Shown here piece after piece: positions 36,561-49,760 of a stretch of 64,000 bases of DNA. The translations under genes and the position numbers were made by a program. Numbering within the stretch: position 1 is the stretch's first letter; each line of letters starts with the position of its first letter. Below the pieces are notes generated by a model. That model was not told where the DNA came from and did not search any database. It saw only the letters and a program-made list of their open reading frames with translations. Source of the stretch: Erythrophleum ivorense (Eukaryota; Streptophyta; Magnoliopsida; Fabales; Fabaceae); assembly GCA_026724425.1 (NCBI GenBank), contig JAIUCV010000118.1, forward strand, positions 248,001 through 312,000, given 5' to 3'.

Positions 36561-39500
36561 TATAACAACATACTTGTCTAGTCTATCTCATGCCATTATA
36601 GCTTCTATTTCCTTGATCTAGCACACATTCTCAAGAAAATGTAATAAAAATAATAGATTATTTTGTGTTATGTCATGTATAAAATTTTTATTTCACGTCT
36701 TGTGGATCATATGAATTCATCCATCTCATTTTCCTATTTAAATACACAAATACAACTCAAAACCATCTCAAAATGTGGCCAAAACTCGAGCTCATGAACC
36801 ATATACATAAAATTTTCATGTGCAGCCCCGAGTAGTGTGCCAACTTTCTATCATGACTTTGAAAAATCATAACTAATTCTAGAAAAATCAAAATCAAGTA
36901 GACTATACCATTTAGGAAAGCTACAGATGTCTAATTTATGTTAAAAATAAGTCCTTACCAAAATAGGAATGTATAACTACTAGAAATTGATGGAATAGTA
37001 ACCAAGTTCGCTTGGCTACTAGTACTGTTATAGAACTTTAAAAATTCATATCTCCCTGCTAAAACATCCAATTGGGATGATCTCAGTGGCCATTGAAAGC
37101 ATATCATGTCTAGTTTATGCTTGTATAATGTTATGAGTATTGGACATCATTTGGCTCTCAAATGACATAAAAGAAGAAATTGATCATATGACCAATAACT
37201 ATACCAGAATAGCTAAAATTTGGTAACTTTAAAAATTCATAATTAATTCTATAGAGCTCTAAATAATCTGATCTTTAGCTTGACAAAAAGCTTTGGATAA
37301 GATCTATATGCATGCCAAATTTCATAAGAAAATTCATAGATTTGGTTAGAGCCATAAGGTTGGAAATTTGTCCATTCAAGCTCCTTGAAGGGTCATAAAA
37401 GGGTCATCTTTGCTTCCAAAGCTTTCATGTCTACCTGAGCATGTGCGAAAGCACCAAAATAGTCTATTAAACATGTCTCAAAGGTACACAAACCCAGATT
37501 TCACAAACCCACACTTTCACCCTAAGGTATACATAAGAATACATAAGCTATATCTCGTCATTCAATGTTAAGAACTTGCTACAACATTTACATGGCATCA
37601 AATCTCATACATGCATTAAGTATCCATATAATTACATATGTTCATAAGCTCATATATCATATAAAACATTGGATTACATCATATGCCATTCATATGGCTT
37701 CAAAATGGACAATTTCACACACTTTGTTGTCAATTTCTCTTTTTTAAGCTTGGTGGCTCCCATTTCTTAGTTCACTTGGTCCACCTAGACATGTTAGGTA
37801 ATGGGGAGGAAGGAATGAGATTCTAAGAATACCAATAGCTCTTATCCTTTTTAACCATACATAAAAGATGCAAATCCAAGTCTAAAAATGCATGCATAGA
37901 TATCATGGAGTGCATGATCATTCATAGAACTTTTCTTGTATTCAAAAAGTCATATAAAGCATACATAGGTTTGCCAAGAAGATGGTTTAGCCTTACTCAC
38001 TTGTCTTGGGGGATTTTGGACTTGCCTCACCCATTTTCTTAAGGGGTTCTTGACTAAACCTCACTCTTTAGAGACTTTTGACTTTGTCTCACCTATTTTT
38101 GGGGACTTTTGGCTCATCCTCACCCTAGCTAAGGGACCTTTGGCTTTACCACACTCAAGCAAACTAAAACATGTTCATAAAGCATCAATTAAGGGCATAA
38201 CATAACATCATGGTATCATGGCATATAGATACATACTAAAACATATTTAATGGCTTAAAACATACATACACACATTCAAAGACAAGATAAATATCCACTC
38301 ATGCATGAAAGAAAGAAGAGAGAGCTACCTTAACTACACAAGCACACTTTTCCTTTTGAATTCCTCTCCCTCGGCCACACACATACAAAGATGTGAGACT
38401 TTGTTCTTTTGGCCTAGACACATAATATGGGAGCCAATTATACTCTTGGAACAATTTTGAAAGCTACACATTCATTTCAAAAGCTATATGGTTCCTACAG
38501 CTCATTTATGGTTCCATAATGCACCTAATGAAGAAACCTTAGGAAAACATGATCTTGGTTCCATTCTTTCCATCCATTTATGACTTTTAACTCCTTTTAA
38601 GTCTTTTGAAGCCATCACACAATTAATTTAAGGAGCCTAGCTAGGGGTTGCTTCTTTAAGTCATAATATGGAACCTATAACAAGATCTCACTATCCATGG
38701 CTTCTAAAATTTTTCCAAGGCTTCCTCTCATCCTCTCCCATCATATATGACACAAAACCAAGCTTGGAATAAATTAAAACTACCTCTTGGTGCTTCATCC
38801 TCCTTAGGCCGAGGCTATACTTCATGAAAACACCAAAGGAGTTTGTTTTGTTTTCTTGATGGGAGATGCATGTGAGAAGCTATCTAAGGATCTTAGGAGC
38901 TCATCCAAACATCCATTTTGGCCTAGGAACTCTTGCATTAAAATAGAATTTTAGCAGAACACTTAAAACCCTAACTATGTTATCTTAAAATTATATGGTT
39001 ATTTGGTTGTTTTCTTTGCATATTCTTATTCTTCTCCCTCATTTTCCTAAGATTCACTCTTGGTTTGGCTAGAAATTCAACCCCTTATGGCTGGTCACAT
39101 ATAGGTTCAACGACATAAGAGAAGGAACAAGAAGAATCAAGCATAAAGGTGGCAAAATACCTTGTTTTCTTGGCTTCCTTTGTTTGCTCATCACTTTGCT
39201 TGGCTTTTTCTCCTCAAACTTGAAATTTTCCTCTTAGGTTTGATGTCAAAACAGCCCCAAAAACTTCAATAAACCCACAGGAAAGAAGAGAAAAAGAAGG
39301 AAAAGAAGTTTCCTAAGGAGAAACTAAGAAAAAACTATGAAAATCCATACCTTTCTCTTGCTTTTCTTCCCCCTTTCTCTCCTCCCTTGTGCACCTCACT
39401 CTCTTGGTTGGGGCAGAAATGAAATGATTCAAATGAGGAGGAGAGTGGGGCATGGGGTATATATAGCTAGGGTTCAAAAATTATTTCCAAAAATTTTCAT

Positions 39501-40015
39501 TTATGTCCCTTAATCTTGGCATTTTTATTTCCAATTTGTTTTAGCTCCTTTTTTTAAAACTGCCTTTTCTATTATAAAATTTAGGTCCTCAATCTTATAA
39601 AAGGCCTTTAGAATCACTCAAATTGGAGCTAAATCTTTCTTGAATGAAAGAGTCAAAGTTTGGGGCAACTGATATTAGAAAACGTACATCGGAGGGGTTT
39701 TAACTGTCTTAGGGCTTCCCATGGTTTTTAGGGCATCTAAGAACCTCGGAAAACTCAAATTTTCCAAAAAGACTTCTTATGAGAATTATAAAATTTGTGC
39801 AAAATTATGAAAATGCCATTATGTTACGTAGTTATTTGGTTAAATTCTATCTGGTTATTTTAGCCTCTGCTTTAGGGCACTTCTAGCCTCCTAATCTCAT
39901 TACTTAATGTATAGATCATTATTCTAATTTTTTTGGACCTTAACCAATTCATTTAAGAGGACTTACTTTTAAAACGTATATGTTTTCATCATTTTTACGA
40001 AAACTAGACATTACA
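36561..40015 (-). repeat. Solo LTR, diverged family A (3,455 bp)
   Basis: The unit reads TATAACAACAT...GACATTACA and is flanked by perfect ATTTC duplications (36556-36560 and 40016-40020). The sense start TGTAATGTC is kept, while the sense 3' terminus has mutated (TATAAC on the plus strand for TGTAAC). The internal order matches other family A LTRs: TCATATCTCCCTGC near 37050, minisatellite near 38000-38170, and CTCGGCCACACAC near 38372. It is more diverged and about 250 bp shorter than the 3.7-kb copies, so it represents an older subfamily. Confidence 0.88.
39458..39466 (-). promoter_or_regulatory. TATA box of the solo LTR 36561-40015
   Basis: The minus strand reads CTAGCTATATATACCCCATGCCCC, a variant context compared with the younger LTRs but with an intact TATATATA core. 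Confidence 0.55.
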
Positions 40016-40020
40016 ATTTC

Positions 40021-40880
40021 TCCTTGGTTTCCTACCCTTTCTTCTTGGCCTCACACACACACTTGGGAGAGGCTGGACTTACTTAGCCTAGACACATCAA
40101 ACAACACACAAATGTATCAATAGAATCATCTCTAGCCTTACATAAGCCCTACACAAGCTAATTCTAGCATTAGGCATCGATATGGCTCCATATTGTAGCA
40201 TAATGAAGCAACTCATACAATTCATTATCTTGGCTTCAATTTTCACTCAATCTAAGTCATATGACTCCATTTAAACTCATTAGAGTCATCACTAACTCAA
40301 TTCAAGAAGCTTAACACTAAGTTGCTTCTTTATGCATAATGGAACCCTAAACTTTCAACTTTCAAAATAAGGTTCCTAAATTCAAGCCAATGGTTCCTTT
40401 AGTGTTTATAATTCACATCTAGGCCACTTATAACCTTGGATTTAGCAAAACAATTCCATACCTAAATCCTCATATGGCCGAACCATGCATAAGAATAAGG
40501 TTCCATGGAATTTTGGCTCTTTCTTTGGGAATTCCAAGTCTTTAACATATCCATGATTCATACCTCATTTAGTTATGATATTAGATAGCTTGATTAACTA
40601 TCCTAAAGCCTTGAATCTTCTTAAGGTCCATTAAACCCTAAGTAAGCTATAAGCCATTCTTTAGCCTTTTTGTTAATTCTAATGGCATAATCTTTATCTT
40701 TACCCTTAAAAACCCCCAATTCTATCATTGTTTCATTAAACAAAAGCTTCCTTCTCACACTCTTTCTTTAGGCTGAACATGAAGAAGAGAAAAGCTCAAA
40801 GGAAAAGTAAGCCTTCTAGTATAAACCATACCTAGTTTGAATCCTTGTTCAATGGAGTTTCTAATGGTAGGAAACCTATT
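40021..40880 (-). repeat. A' LTR host fragment
   Basis: This continues the A' LTR interrupted at 36560, starting TCCTTGGTTTCC and passing through CTTGGCCTCACACACACAC. It is the closest relative of 10730-11200, sharing AATGGTTCCTTTAGTGTTTATAATTC near 40392 and AAAAACCCCCAATTCTA near 40709. It ends where R2 sequence begins. Confidence 0.6.
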
Positions 40881-42958
40881 ATTACCAATTCAAAACTTAA
40901 ATGTTAATTTCTACTTCTCCAACTACCCTATATCAGCAAGTCCATAGAGTAATAACAATAAGAATTCATGAACTATCAACAATTAATATTCGATATATAT
41001 TCTGTTAGAGATTTCATACATCAATGGTTTATATCAACATCTAATGCATCATATAATTATATTTCCAATAGTATACCATACTATAAATTTAGTAAAATTC
41101 ATACATTAGGAGTTATAGGTTCATACATCCAACACCAAGCTAAGATGAGGCCTAACTCCTCAATAGATACATCCTAAGTAATCAAAATATAAGAGCTTAC
41201 ACTTGGCAACATGATTACATGATGATGTTATACCAAAAGGAATACAAAATTTAGCATATATTCTAAATAAACTAGTCTAAGTGTAGCCTTCTCCCCACAT
41301 GGTTAGAGCTCATGGATTTTCATCTACTTGCTTCCCCTTATCCTTACCCGAAGAGCTTTCACCTGAAAGTATGATCCCATAAAATGGGGTAAGATGTGAA
41401 TCTCAGTAATCAAGGAAATTTCCATTCATATAATCCAATTTAATTAACATATATGCATGAATCAAAATTAACATCAGAATCATATCAGTCATATCAGCAA
41501 AGGAAATGATTAGGCTACTATGATTACTATCCCATACTAACAATCATATTTTCACATGTTAAAGGCCAATAACATTAGGAGAGGCTCATCCACGGCATCC
41601 ACTTCCCAATGAGCACAATCAGGGCTCAATGCATCTGGGGTCTGATCACAACTTAATGCCCTAATTGAAGCACATGCACGGGTGGCAGTCGCACCACAGC
41701 TCCACTATGGACTCACAAGGTCCAAACACAATACAATAGATAGCCAACCAATTCATTTAACATTTCAAATCATTTATGTATAGCAAATATGAAATTAAAG
41801 TAGATATATGCATGGAATTAATATAGTCCCGGTTACCTCACTCTGCAGACAATTGAAAAGCCACAAAAGTACCAAAATCTCCCTATAACCATAACATTAG
41901 AAAATAAATACTTTAAATCATCATTTATAGTAGCAGCAAGTACCCAAAGAATTAAAATACTAATGGCTACCTAGAGGACACTTACCCAGCCACTACAAAT
42001 CCCCAAATTCGGATTGAATGTGTCCTCTACCAGAAACTTCAATATATCACCCTAATTCCTAAACAAATTCGTATAGAATTAATACCCATACTACAAATCA
42101 AGCATGAGGGTTTTAAACCAGTAAAAAATGCATTAAAATAGAGAGTTTATACTTACCTAATATCCCTGCTAGTCTCTAACTCTGAAAATTCTCTAAGAAA
42201 ATACCAAACAAACACATCTCAGATTTTGGGTATAGTGAAAATGCTCCAAATGAGAAGCCAATTGAGTCAAATTGAAGAGGAAAAGGAGATGATTAAGTTA
42301 TATAACTATTACCTTGGCTGAATCTTGCTTTAGAAGTAGGAAATTGTGGTTTTCTTACTAAGTACCCTAGCCTCCCTTCAAACCTCTGAAAATGAGTTAT
42401 GTGTTTTATGTTTCTGCATAAGGGAGGGGAAAGGCTGAATATGTTTAGGGTTTTCGATGGGTTTGGGCTGACCCAATGGCCCAAGTCCATATGGGTTTAG
42501 ACTTTGAGTAGAATTGGGCTGAGTTTTAATTTATTGGTCCAATTTCAACAATTCAGACTTTTAGTTGGGTTGGGTCAAGTTTTCAAGAGCCCACTTAGTT
42601 GAGGTCTGCATAAGGGGTATTGGGCTAATTACAAGGGCTTATATAGGTTGGTTCTTGGGTCTCTATCTCATTAAATCAAATTGGGCCCTCCCTAGGTGCT
42701 CTCTCTTAGGCCAAGTCTCACATTAAAAGGTTGGGTCTGCACCTAAAATTATTGGGCCTCCATTAGTTCCTAACTTTGGCTTACTTAATTTGATTTGGGC
42801 CTATATGGGGTTTCTAACTCAATTAAATCCCAAACTCATATTAATAGTTTACCTTTCTAAAATTTTTATTCACTTAATTTGTCCAATTATCCTATATTAA
42901 TTATTCTTAATGAACCTAAATCCATGATTAATGCCTTAATTAATTTTGGGGTGTTACA
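40880..42958. repeat. R2 LTR, copy 3, truncated at its left end
   Basis: This matches R2 from about 910 bp into the unit to its right end GGGGTGTTACA at 42958. Shared blocks include CTACCCTATATCAGCAAGTCCATAGAG near 40923, GGTGGCAGTCGCACCACAGC near 41681 and CCTTAATTAATTTTGGGGTG near 42933. The first 900 bp, including the GC-rich array, are absent. No target duplication can be read because the left end is lost. Confidence 0.8.
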
Positions 42959-44717
42959 TTAGGATAGTAAAGTCCTAAAAAGGAATGAGTTTAACCTAAT
43001 AAGGGATAGCCATCCTAGGTGACGTGTTATAGATGTGGGAAGCTAGGATATATAACTGAGGTTGAATTTTTGATAATGTTGGTGCCTCCACTTAGATTTT
43101 TGACCCAAGGTCGAGTGGTTGCTCTCATAGAATAAGAGGCTAGTGTGTTTGCTAGTTTGATTAGAGATGTGGGAGCATGAGATCAGTGAGTATCCCAATT
43201 TCATTAAAGGTGCGATTAGAATTGGCAATTTTTCTCTGATTGTTGTGATTAATTTAGCCATTATCCTATGATTGTTATATGTGAAACTGAGTATGGGTGC
43301 TAATACTCTACCTTATGGTTGTCTGCATCTATTTCTACTAAAGGCTATGTGAGTACTTCCCATGTACATTAAATGTCATAGTGTAAATTGATTGTTGTTT
43401 CCTACTATTGATTTGTACTGTATGCTTTTACATGTTATTAATTGATCTTTAGCATGCATTAGATGGCTGGTAATAAAGTTATTTTTGAATGTGAATATAT
43501 AAATCATCACCTTACCTAAATATAGGACCATACCTAGTGTGAGATGAATGTTGGAGCTGAATTATTTTTCTTGTTCTTTCTATATAAGTAGAGGTAGGAA
43601 TAGGGATGAAAACGATCCCTATAGTAGAGAATTCCCAAAGGCTTTCCCTTTAAAGATATTGATTCTAGTGACCTACCTCATAAAAGAGAGAGATAGAGTT
43701 CTTTAATGATATCATACCTAGATTTGGATTGGTGTCTAAAGCTCCTTATAAGTTGTTTCCCATCAAGCTAGTAGAACTAAAAAGGTGAATTGAGAAAACA
43801 ATTAGTAAAAGGATTCATACACTTTAGTGTACCACTTGGCAAAATGGTAACCTAAGATTGCGTATAAATTATACAAAATTTGGCAAGGTTACCATTAAAA
43901 AAATGTGTCCTCTTTAGAATTGATGATCTTTAAATCAATTAGCAAAGGGCATAAGTATTTTTTAAGATAAATTTTAGATGTAGGCATTAATAATTAAGGA
44001 TAAGAATTGAAGATGTTCTAAAAATAGACTTCAAAACTTAATATGGATGTTATGAGTTCCTAGTTATACCATCTGGCTTAATTAATGCATGGACTATTTT
44101 GCAGACGATATGAATAGAGTATTTAGACTATGTTTGAGTAAATTTTTATGGTGATCCTTATTGATGATATTCTAGTATACTCCAAGGCAAGATGGGCATG
44201 AGAGGTATATAAGGGTAGTCCTTGAAGTCTTGAGAAACATAAAATGATACATCAAACTTAGTGAATATGAGTTTTTCCTAACCAAAGTAAGGATTCTTAG
44301 GTCATGTTTTGTCATAGGTGGGGGTTGTGGTTGATCCCCATAAAGTTAAGATTGTGTTATAGTGGAACAAGCTGTAGGTTGGCATGGTGTGAAGAAGATT
44401 ATATAGGTCTTTTCTTAGATAGCCTTATCACTAAGAGGCTAACTAGGAAATAATATTTTTCTTTTTTGTGTAGGATGATAGATGTGAGAGGAGTTTCTAG
44501 AAGTGAAACTCCATTTGACCACTGCCCCTATATTGATTATGCCTGATATACCTAACCTTAGTAAATCATGTAGTTTACAGTGATTATATTATTGTGGAAA
44601 GGGTTAACATGTGTATTAATAAACAAGAAGTAGAGTGGTAGATGCCTCTGAATAGTTGAGGCCATATGTAGAGAAATATCCCACATATGCATTAAAGTTG
44701 GCTGTAGTGGTTGTTGT
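42959..44717 (+). pseudogene. Decayed Ty3/gypsy gag-pol, plus strand
   Basis: The fragment runs in the usual gag-pol order with many stops and shifts. A zinc-knuckle remnant CYRCGK lies near 43026 and has lost its histidine. GRVVAL, from the region before protease, lies near 43112. The N-terminal RT region SKAPYKLFPIKLVELK starts near 43737. An RT core with IDDILVYSK lies near 44160-44190, and a YPTYALKLAVVV-like stretch from the start of RNase H is near 44675. RNase H is then cut by the LTR at 44718. The rest of the host pol should lie beyond the right end of the window, on the far side of the chromovirus. It is older than the chromovirus inserted into it. Confidence 0.8.
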
Positions 44718-47700
44718 TGTAACACCATAAATTTCTAGCTTTTCTCATGCAAATTCTATATCTCATGCCATGCACTTCTCAAGAATCACAAGAAAGTGGC
44801 ATATAAAATAATGAATTTCTTTGCGTTGTGTAGGGAATGAAAATTTTATTCGGTGTCATGTCAACCATGTGAGTTCATATATCATATTCTCATATTTAAT
44901 TACATAGATACAACTTATTTCCATCACCAAAAGTGGCCTAGAACTCGTGCAAGGCAAGAGAATACACAAATTCATAGTTGCAACCTCGGCTAGAATTTTC
45001 CCTTTTCTGTCACAAATTTTGGAAAATCATAACTAATTCTAGAAAAATTGAAATCATTCATTTTTACTATTCTGGAAAGCTACAGATGTCTACTTTATGC
45101 TAAAAATATGTCTAGGTCATGAAACATCATACAAAGGACGTTTAACATTCAAAAAGGTGCAAAGATTCAGCTGGCTACTAGTACTGATATAGATTTCTAC
45201 TATGAATTTCAAAAATGTCCAATTAATTCCAAAAACATCCAATCCATGCAAAGATATCAATATGGAAAGTTACAGATGTTAGATAGAGGGGAAAAATAAT
45301 TTTAGACCAGTTTAGGTACGTCTAGTGCTCGAAAAGCAATCAAACAATAACCTAAGTCTGTCTAGATGCCTGATACTAGATAAAAATTTTTAAAAATTTA
45401 TATCGCCCTCTCTAGATGTGCAAATGAGGTGCTTCTAGTTGGCACAAGTCACTGGGAATGTCTAGTTTCTCCTATAAAATTTTGTGACAATTGGACATTA
45501 TTTGCCCTATGAATGGTATAATTTAAATTTGCATCAGAATGAACAGTACACTGAACCAATTTTAGAAAATTTTTCAATTTTGAAAATTCATCAAATATTC
45601 CATAGCCCTCCAAAAATTCTACACTTTAGCTTCCGAAAAAGCTCTAAAAAAGATATAAATTCATACCAAATCTTAGACCAAGAAGAGCTCATTTGGACAA
45701 AAAGTGATATGGCTTTCCAATATAGTCAATTTTGCTCCATATGAGATACCAATTGTGTCTAAATGGCCTTCTTTAACGTTTGGCAACTCTTGGGCGAGCT
45801 TAAAAGCATGAATATAACTTGTATAACTGCCCAAGTGGTTCCAAACCTCATGCATCTCAATTTATCCTCTCCACTTCCATTTTTACATATATTTTCATAA
45901 TGCTAGTTTTGCCAGTACATGTCCAAAATGCATATTTTCATACATATAACCTTAAATTTCATTTGTGCATGATGCATTAGCATAATTATACATGTTCATA
46001 ACATCATGGTTCATATACAACAATAGATTACAACATTTTCCATTCATATGGTTAAAGAAACAAAATCTATGGACTTTGATGTCATGCTCTCATCTTTCAA
46101 GTGATTGGCTCCCATTTCCTTGTTCTCTTGGTCCACTTAGAATGTTAGAATATTGGAAAGGAGGGAATGAGATTCAAAGAATCCCAATAGCTTATCACCC
46201 TTTCATTCACACATAAAAGATGCAAACAAGTCTTACAAATGCATGCATGGGCATATTGACATGTGCAATTATTCAAGAGACATTTTTAACATTTGAGCAA
46301 GTCATACATAATATATATAGGCTTGCCAAGTAAGTGGATTAGCCTCACCTATTCACTTGTGGATTTTGGACTTGCCTTGCCTATTCCTTAAGAGGTTTTT
46401 GACTCAATCTTACTCTTAGGAGTCAACCTCACTTTTGGGAGACTCTTTACTTTGTCGTAACAAATTTTAAGGATTCTTGGCTCATCCTCACCAAGGCTAA
46501 GGGTTCTTAGTTTCACCACACTCAAGTAAACCCAAGCATACATAATAAACATCATATGAAAGCATAATGTAACATTATAGCACCATGGAATAAAGTCATG
46601 TTAGAATAATTTTCATGGCTTAAAATACACATACACACATTCAAAGACAAGCCAAGTATACATTCATTCATGAAAGAAGGAAGAGTGAGCTACCTTGGAT
46701 ACAACCACACACTTTTCTTCTTGAAACAATGCTCCCTTCCTTGGCCTCACATACACAAAGGTGTAGGGTTGGTTTCTCTTGGCCTAAACACAATTTATGG
46801 AAGCTAATTAGGTTTATGGAATTAATTCTAAGGCCACACATCTTCCTTAAACACTAACTTGGTTTATTAACCCTTTTTTGGTTCCAAGAATGCACCTAAT
46901 GAAGCGACACCCATCAAATAAATTCTAGACTCCATTCTTTCCCTTCATATATGATTCATGACTCTTGTTAACCCTCTTGGAGTCATCACACAATTGAAAC
47001 AAAGAGTCTAACTATATATTGCTTCTTTAGATCATATTATGGAACATAAGACACCAATTCATTCTCTAGGCCTCCCAAATTTTTTCCAAGGCTTTCTCTC
47101 ATTTTCATTTATCATATATGACTCAAAAATGGGCTTGAAAAAAATTTAAAACTCTCCCAAGGTATGCTAACCCTCTTAGGCTGAGACTAGGAAGCATTTT
47201 GGCCTTCATGGACTTTGGATTGTTTTCTTGATGGAGGAATCACATGGGGAGACTTCTAGGGATCTTGAAAGCTCATTTAAACTTTCATTTGTGCATAGAA
47301 ATTATGGTATCAAGTTAGATTTTACAAGGAGTACATGAAACCCTAGAATTCCTATCTTGAATTTCCATGGTTATTTGTTAATTCCCTTTGTATATTCTTA
47401 TTCTCCACACTCTTTTTCCTAAGATTCACCCTTGGTTCTATCCAAAATCATAGCCCTCCTATATCTTCTTGAGTGGGGTGAACCAAGGAGAGAAGAAGAG
47501 CAAGGGGTAGCCATCATGGAAGGAGAAATTACCTTGTTTTTCCTTATTTTCTTGCTTGAATCCTCCTTTCTTTGGCATCTTGTCTTCAAATCTGAATTTT
47601 CTCCTTTGTTCCTCTCTTAAAATAGAACCATATACTTCAATATAATCATAGGAAAGAAAGGAAATGGGGGAGAAAAGATTTGCAAAGGAAAGAGCATGAA

Positions 47701-48401
47701 AAACTACTAAAAATTCATACCTTTAGCCTTTGATTTCTCCTTCTCTTTCTCTTCCTTTTGTTTGTCACTCTCCTTAAGGTTATTTTCTAGTTTAGGGCAG
47801 AAACATAAGGAGGTAAATGAGTGGAGGAGTGGGGCGCCCTATATATATAGGTAGGAGGAAGGAAGACTTTTTACAAAATTTTCGCTTTGTCCTTCATTCT
47901 TGGCATTTTTTTTTTCTAATTCATTTTAGCTCCTTTTTTGAGAACCTTCTTTTCCCTTAAAAAAATTTATGTTCCCAATTTAGTAAAATTCTTTTGGAAT
48001 CACTCAAATTGGAGCTAAAACCTTTCCGAACTAATCCGTTAAAGTTCAGTACACCGACATTGGAAAGCATCCACCGAAGGGGTTTTAACTATCCCGGGGC
48101 TTCCCATGGATTTCAAGGCCTTTGAGAATCTTAGAAAACTTAAAACTTTCATTTAAAAAGCCCTCCTATGTGAATTCCAAAATTTGCTCAAAATTACGAA
48201 AATGCTATCCCATTTCATAAGTTTTTCGTTAAATTTTGTTTCTTCATTCTAACTCCATTTTTCTTTCGATCTGAGCCTAGAATTCTCATTTTTAGGAGTT
48301 TAAAATGTTACTTAAATTTTGAGACCTTAACTAATTCATTTCGAGGGACTTACTTTGAAAATGCACCTGTTTCTATCATTTAACAAAAACCAGATATTAC
48401 A
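44718..48401 (-). repeat. 3' LTR of the chromovirus, family A (3,684 bp)
   Basis: The plus-strand ends are TGTAACACCATAAATTTC and CAGATATTACA. The sense start TGTAATATCTGG follows the polypurine tract directly. A minisatellite lies near 46350-46540. The outer end is integrated in the RNase H region of an older plus-strand pol. Confidence 0.92.
47841..47850 (-). promoter_or_regulatory. TATA box of the chromovirus 3' LTR
   Basis: The minus strand reads CTACCTATATATATAGGGCGCCCCACTCC. The TATA core is longer than in the LARD LTRs and the next bases are GGGCGCC rather than GAGGTGCC, a mark shared with the sister LTR at 63721. Confidence 0.6.
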
Positions 48402-48420
48402 ATTCTCCCTCCTTTAAAAA
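48402..48420 (-). other. Polypurine tract of the chromovirus
   Basis: On the minus strand TTTAAAGGAGGGAGAAT immediately precedes the LTR start TGTAATATC. It is the plus-strand DNA primer site. The preceding AAATTTTGAAGACAAAATTT is shared with the LARD-like element 2. Confidence 0.88.
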
Positions 48421-48451
48421 AATTTTGTCTTCAAAATTTAGATAACATACC

Positions 48452-48620
48452 TCATAGGAAGAGCTTTGAATATTTCTTTCTCATATCATCCTTTAGCTCC
48501 CAGGTAGCTTTTTTGGGAGATAACCCCTTCCAAACCACTTCACTAGTGGTATTGTCTTATTCCGTAGTTGCTTGAGTCTAACGTCCACGATCCAATCTAA
48601 TGATACTGTGCATGATAGAT
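48452..48620 (-). pseudogene. Chromodomain at the C-terminus of pol
   Basis: The minus strand gives ILDRG-like sequence, then LRNKTIPLVK, a one-base frameshift near 48525, then ATWELKDDMRKKY and a stop at 48452-48454. This is the standard C-terminal chromodomain of plant chromoviruses, where LRNKTIPLVKVLW and ATWE..DMR..YP are diagnostic. In the family it guides integration to chromatin with particular histone marks. The W following VK is displaced by the frameshift, so the domain is broken here. Its presence rules out a non-chromovirus (Tat/Athila-type) assignment. Confidence 0.85.
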
Positions 48621-49760
48621 CATCTTGTAACTACACATTCTTATATTGTATGACATGTGAGGGGTCGGGCTGATACTTTGTAAACTGTGAAACATGGAAT
48701 ACATTGTGTACTTGGCTCAAATTTAAGGGAAGGGCTAGTTTATAGGCTAGAGGTCCTACTTTATCAAGAATCTAGAAAGGACTTATATATTTTGGGCTGA
48801 GCTTTTTACTTTTAATGGACTGACCTATCCTTGTGACTAGAGACACTCTAATGAAGACATGGTCTCTAATTTCAAACTCTAATGACCATCTATGTTTATC
48901 TGCATAACTTTTCTATCTACTCTTGGCCATCAGCATTTTCTTTCTAATGGTCTTAATCTATCTAGAAGTCTAGTCCACTAACTCTGGGCCTATCAGGGTC
49001 CGCTCTCCTAGTTCAACCTAACATATCGGAGACCTACACTTCCTCCTATACAATATCTCATATGATGCCATCTGTATACTTGCATGATAGCTATTATTAT
49101 AGGCAAACTCCGCTAGAGGTAAGTATGTATCCTAGTTTTCTTTCATCTCTAAGGCACACGCTCTTAACATGTCCTTTAGGGTTTGGATGGTTCTCTTCAT
49201 CTGGCTATCTATCTATGGGTGATAGGCTATATTAAATCTATGCCTAGTACCTAGAGCATCTTATAATGATCTCTAAAAATTTAAAGTAAATATCGAATCT
49301 CTATCTAAAATTATGCTCCTAGGTATACCATGTAGTCTAACTATCTCCCTAATGTACAACTGGGCTAATTCATCTAGGGTATAAATGGCTTTCATGGCTA
49401 AAAAGTATGCTAACTTTGTTAATCTATCCATTATTACCCATATTGCATCATGCCCTGATGATATCCTAAGTAGACCCATGACAAAATCTATAGCTATACT
49501 ATCCCATTTTCACTCTAAGATATTTAGGGGCTGAAGTAACCCAACTAGTTTTTTGTACTCTATCTTAACTCTCTGACATACTAAATATCGGGAGACATAC
49601 TTTGCTATGTCTGTTTTCATTCTAGGCCACTAGAACATTTTCTTTAAGTCCTAATACATTTTATTACTGCCTGGATGAATGGTGTACTTACTTTTATGTG
49701 CCTCATCTAATATTATATCTTTGATTTCTTTATTTCTAGGCACATATAGCCTATCCCTGT
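48621..49760 (-). pseudogene. Integrase region of pol
   Basis: In order on the minus strand: the HHCC zinc-binding region (DEAHKSKYTIHPG near 49690, then YLVCQRVK near 49590), the catalytic core with the first Asp in AIDFVMGL (49486-49488), GHDAIWVIMDRLTKLAYF, the second Asp in ILDRDSIF near 49305, and the position of the catalytic Glu before RTIQTL. That Glu codon has become AAG (Lys) at 49195-49197, so DNA strand transfer is impossible. A C-terminal GKPY-like region and the LRGKI-type link to the chromodomain follow, with several stops. Only 49273-49479 is open over any length. Confidence 0.88.

Noticed and set aside
49273..49479. Treating the integrase and RNase H open pieces as separate genes
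   Set aside because: They are open stretches of one decayed pol separated by stops and shifts, in conserved order on the minus strand.
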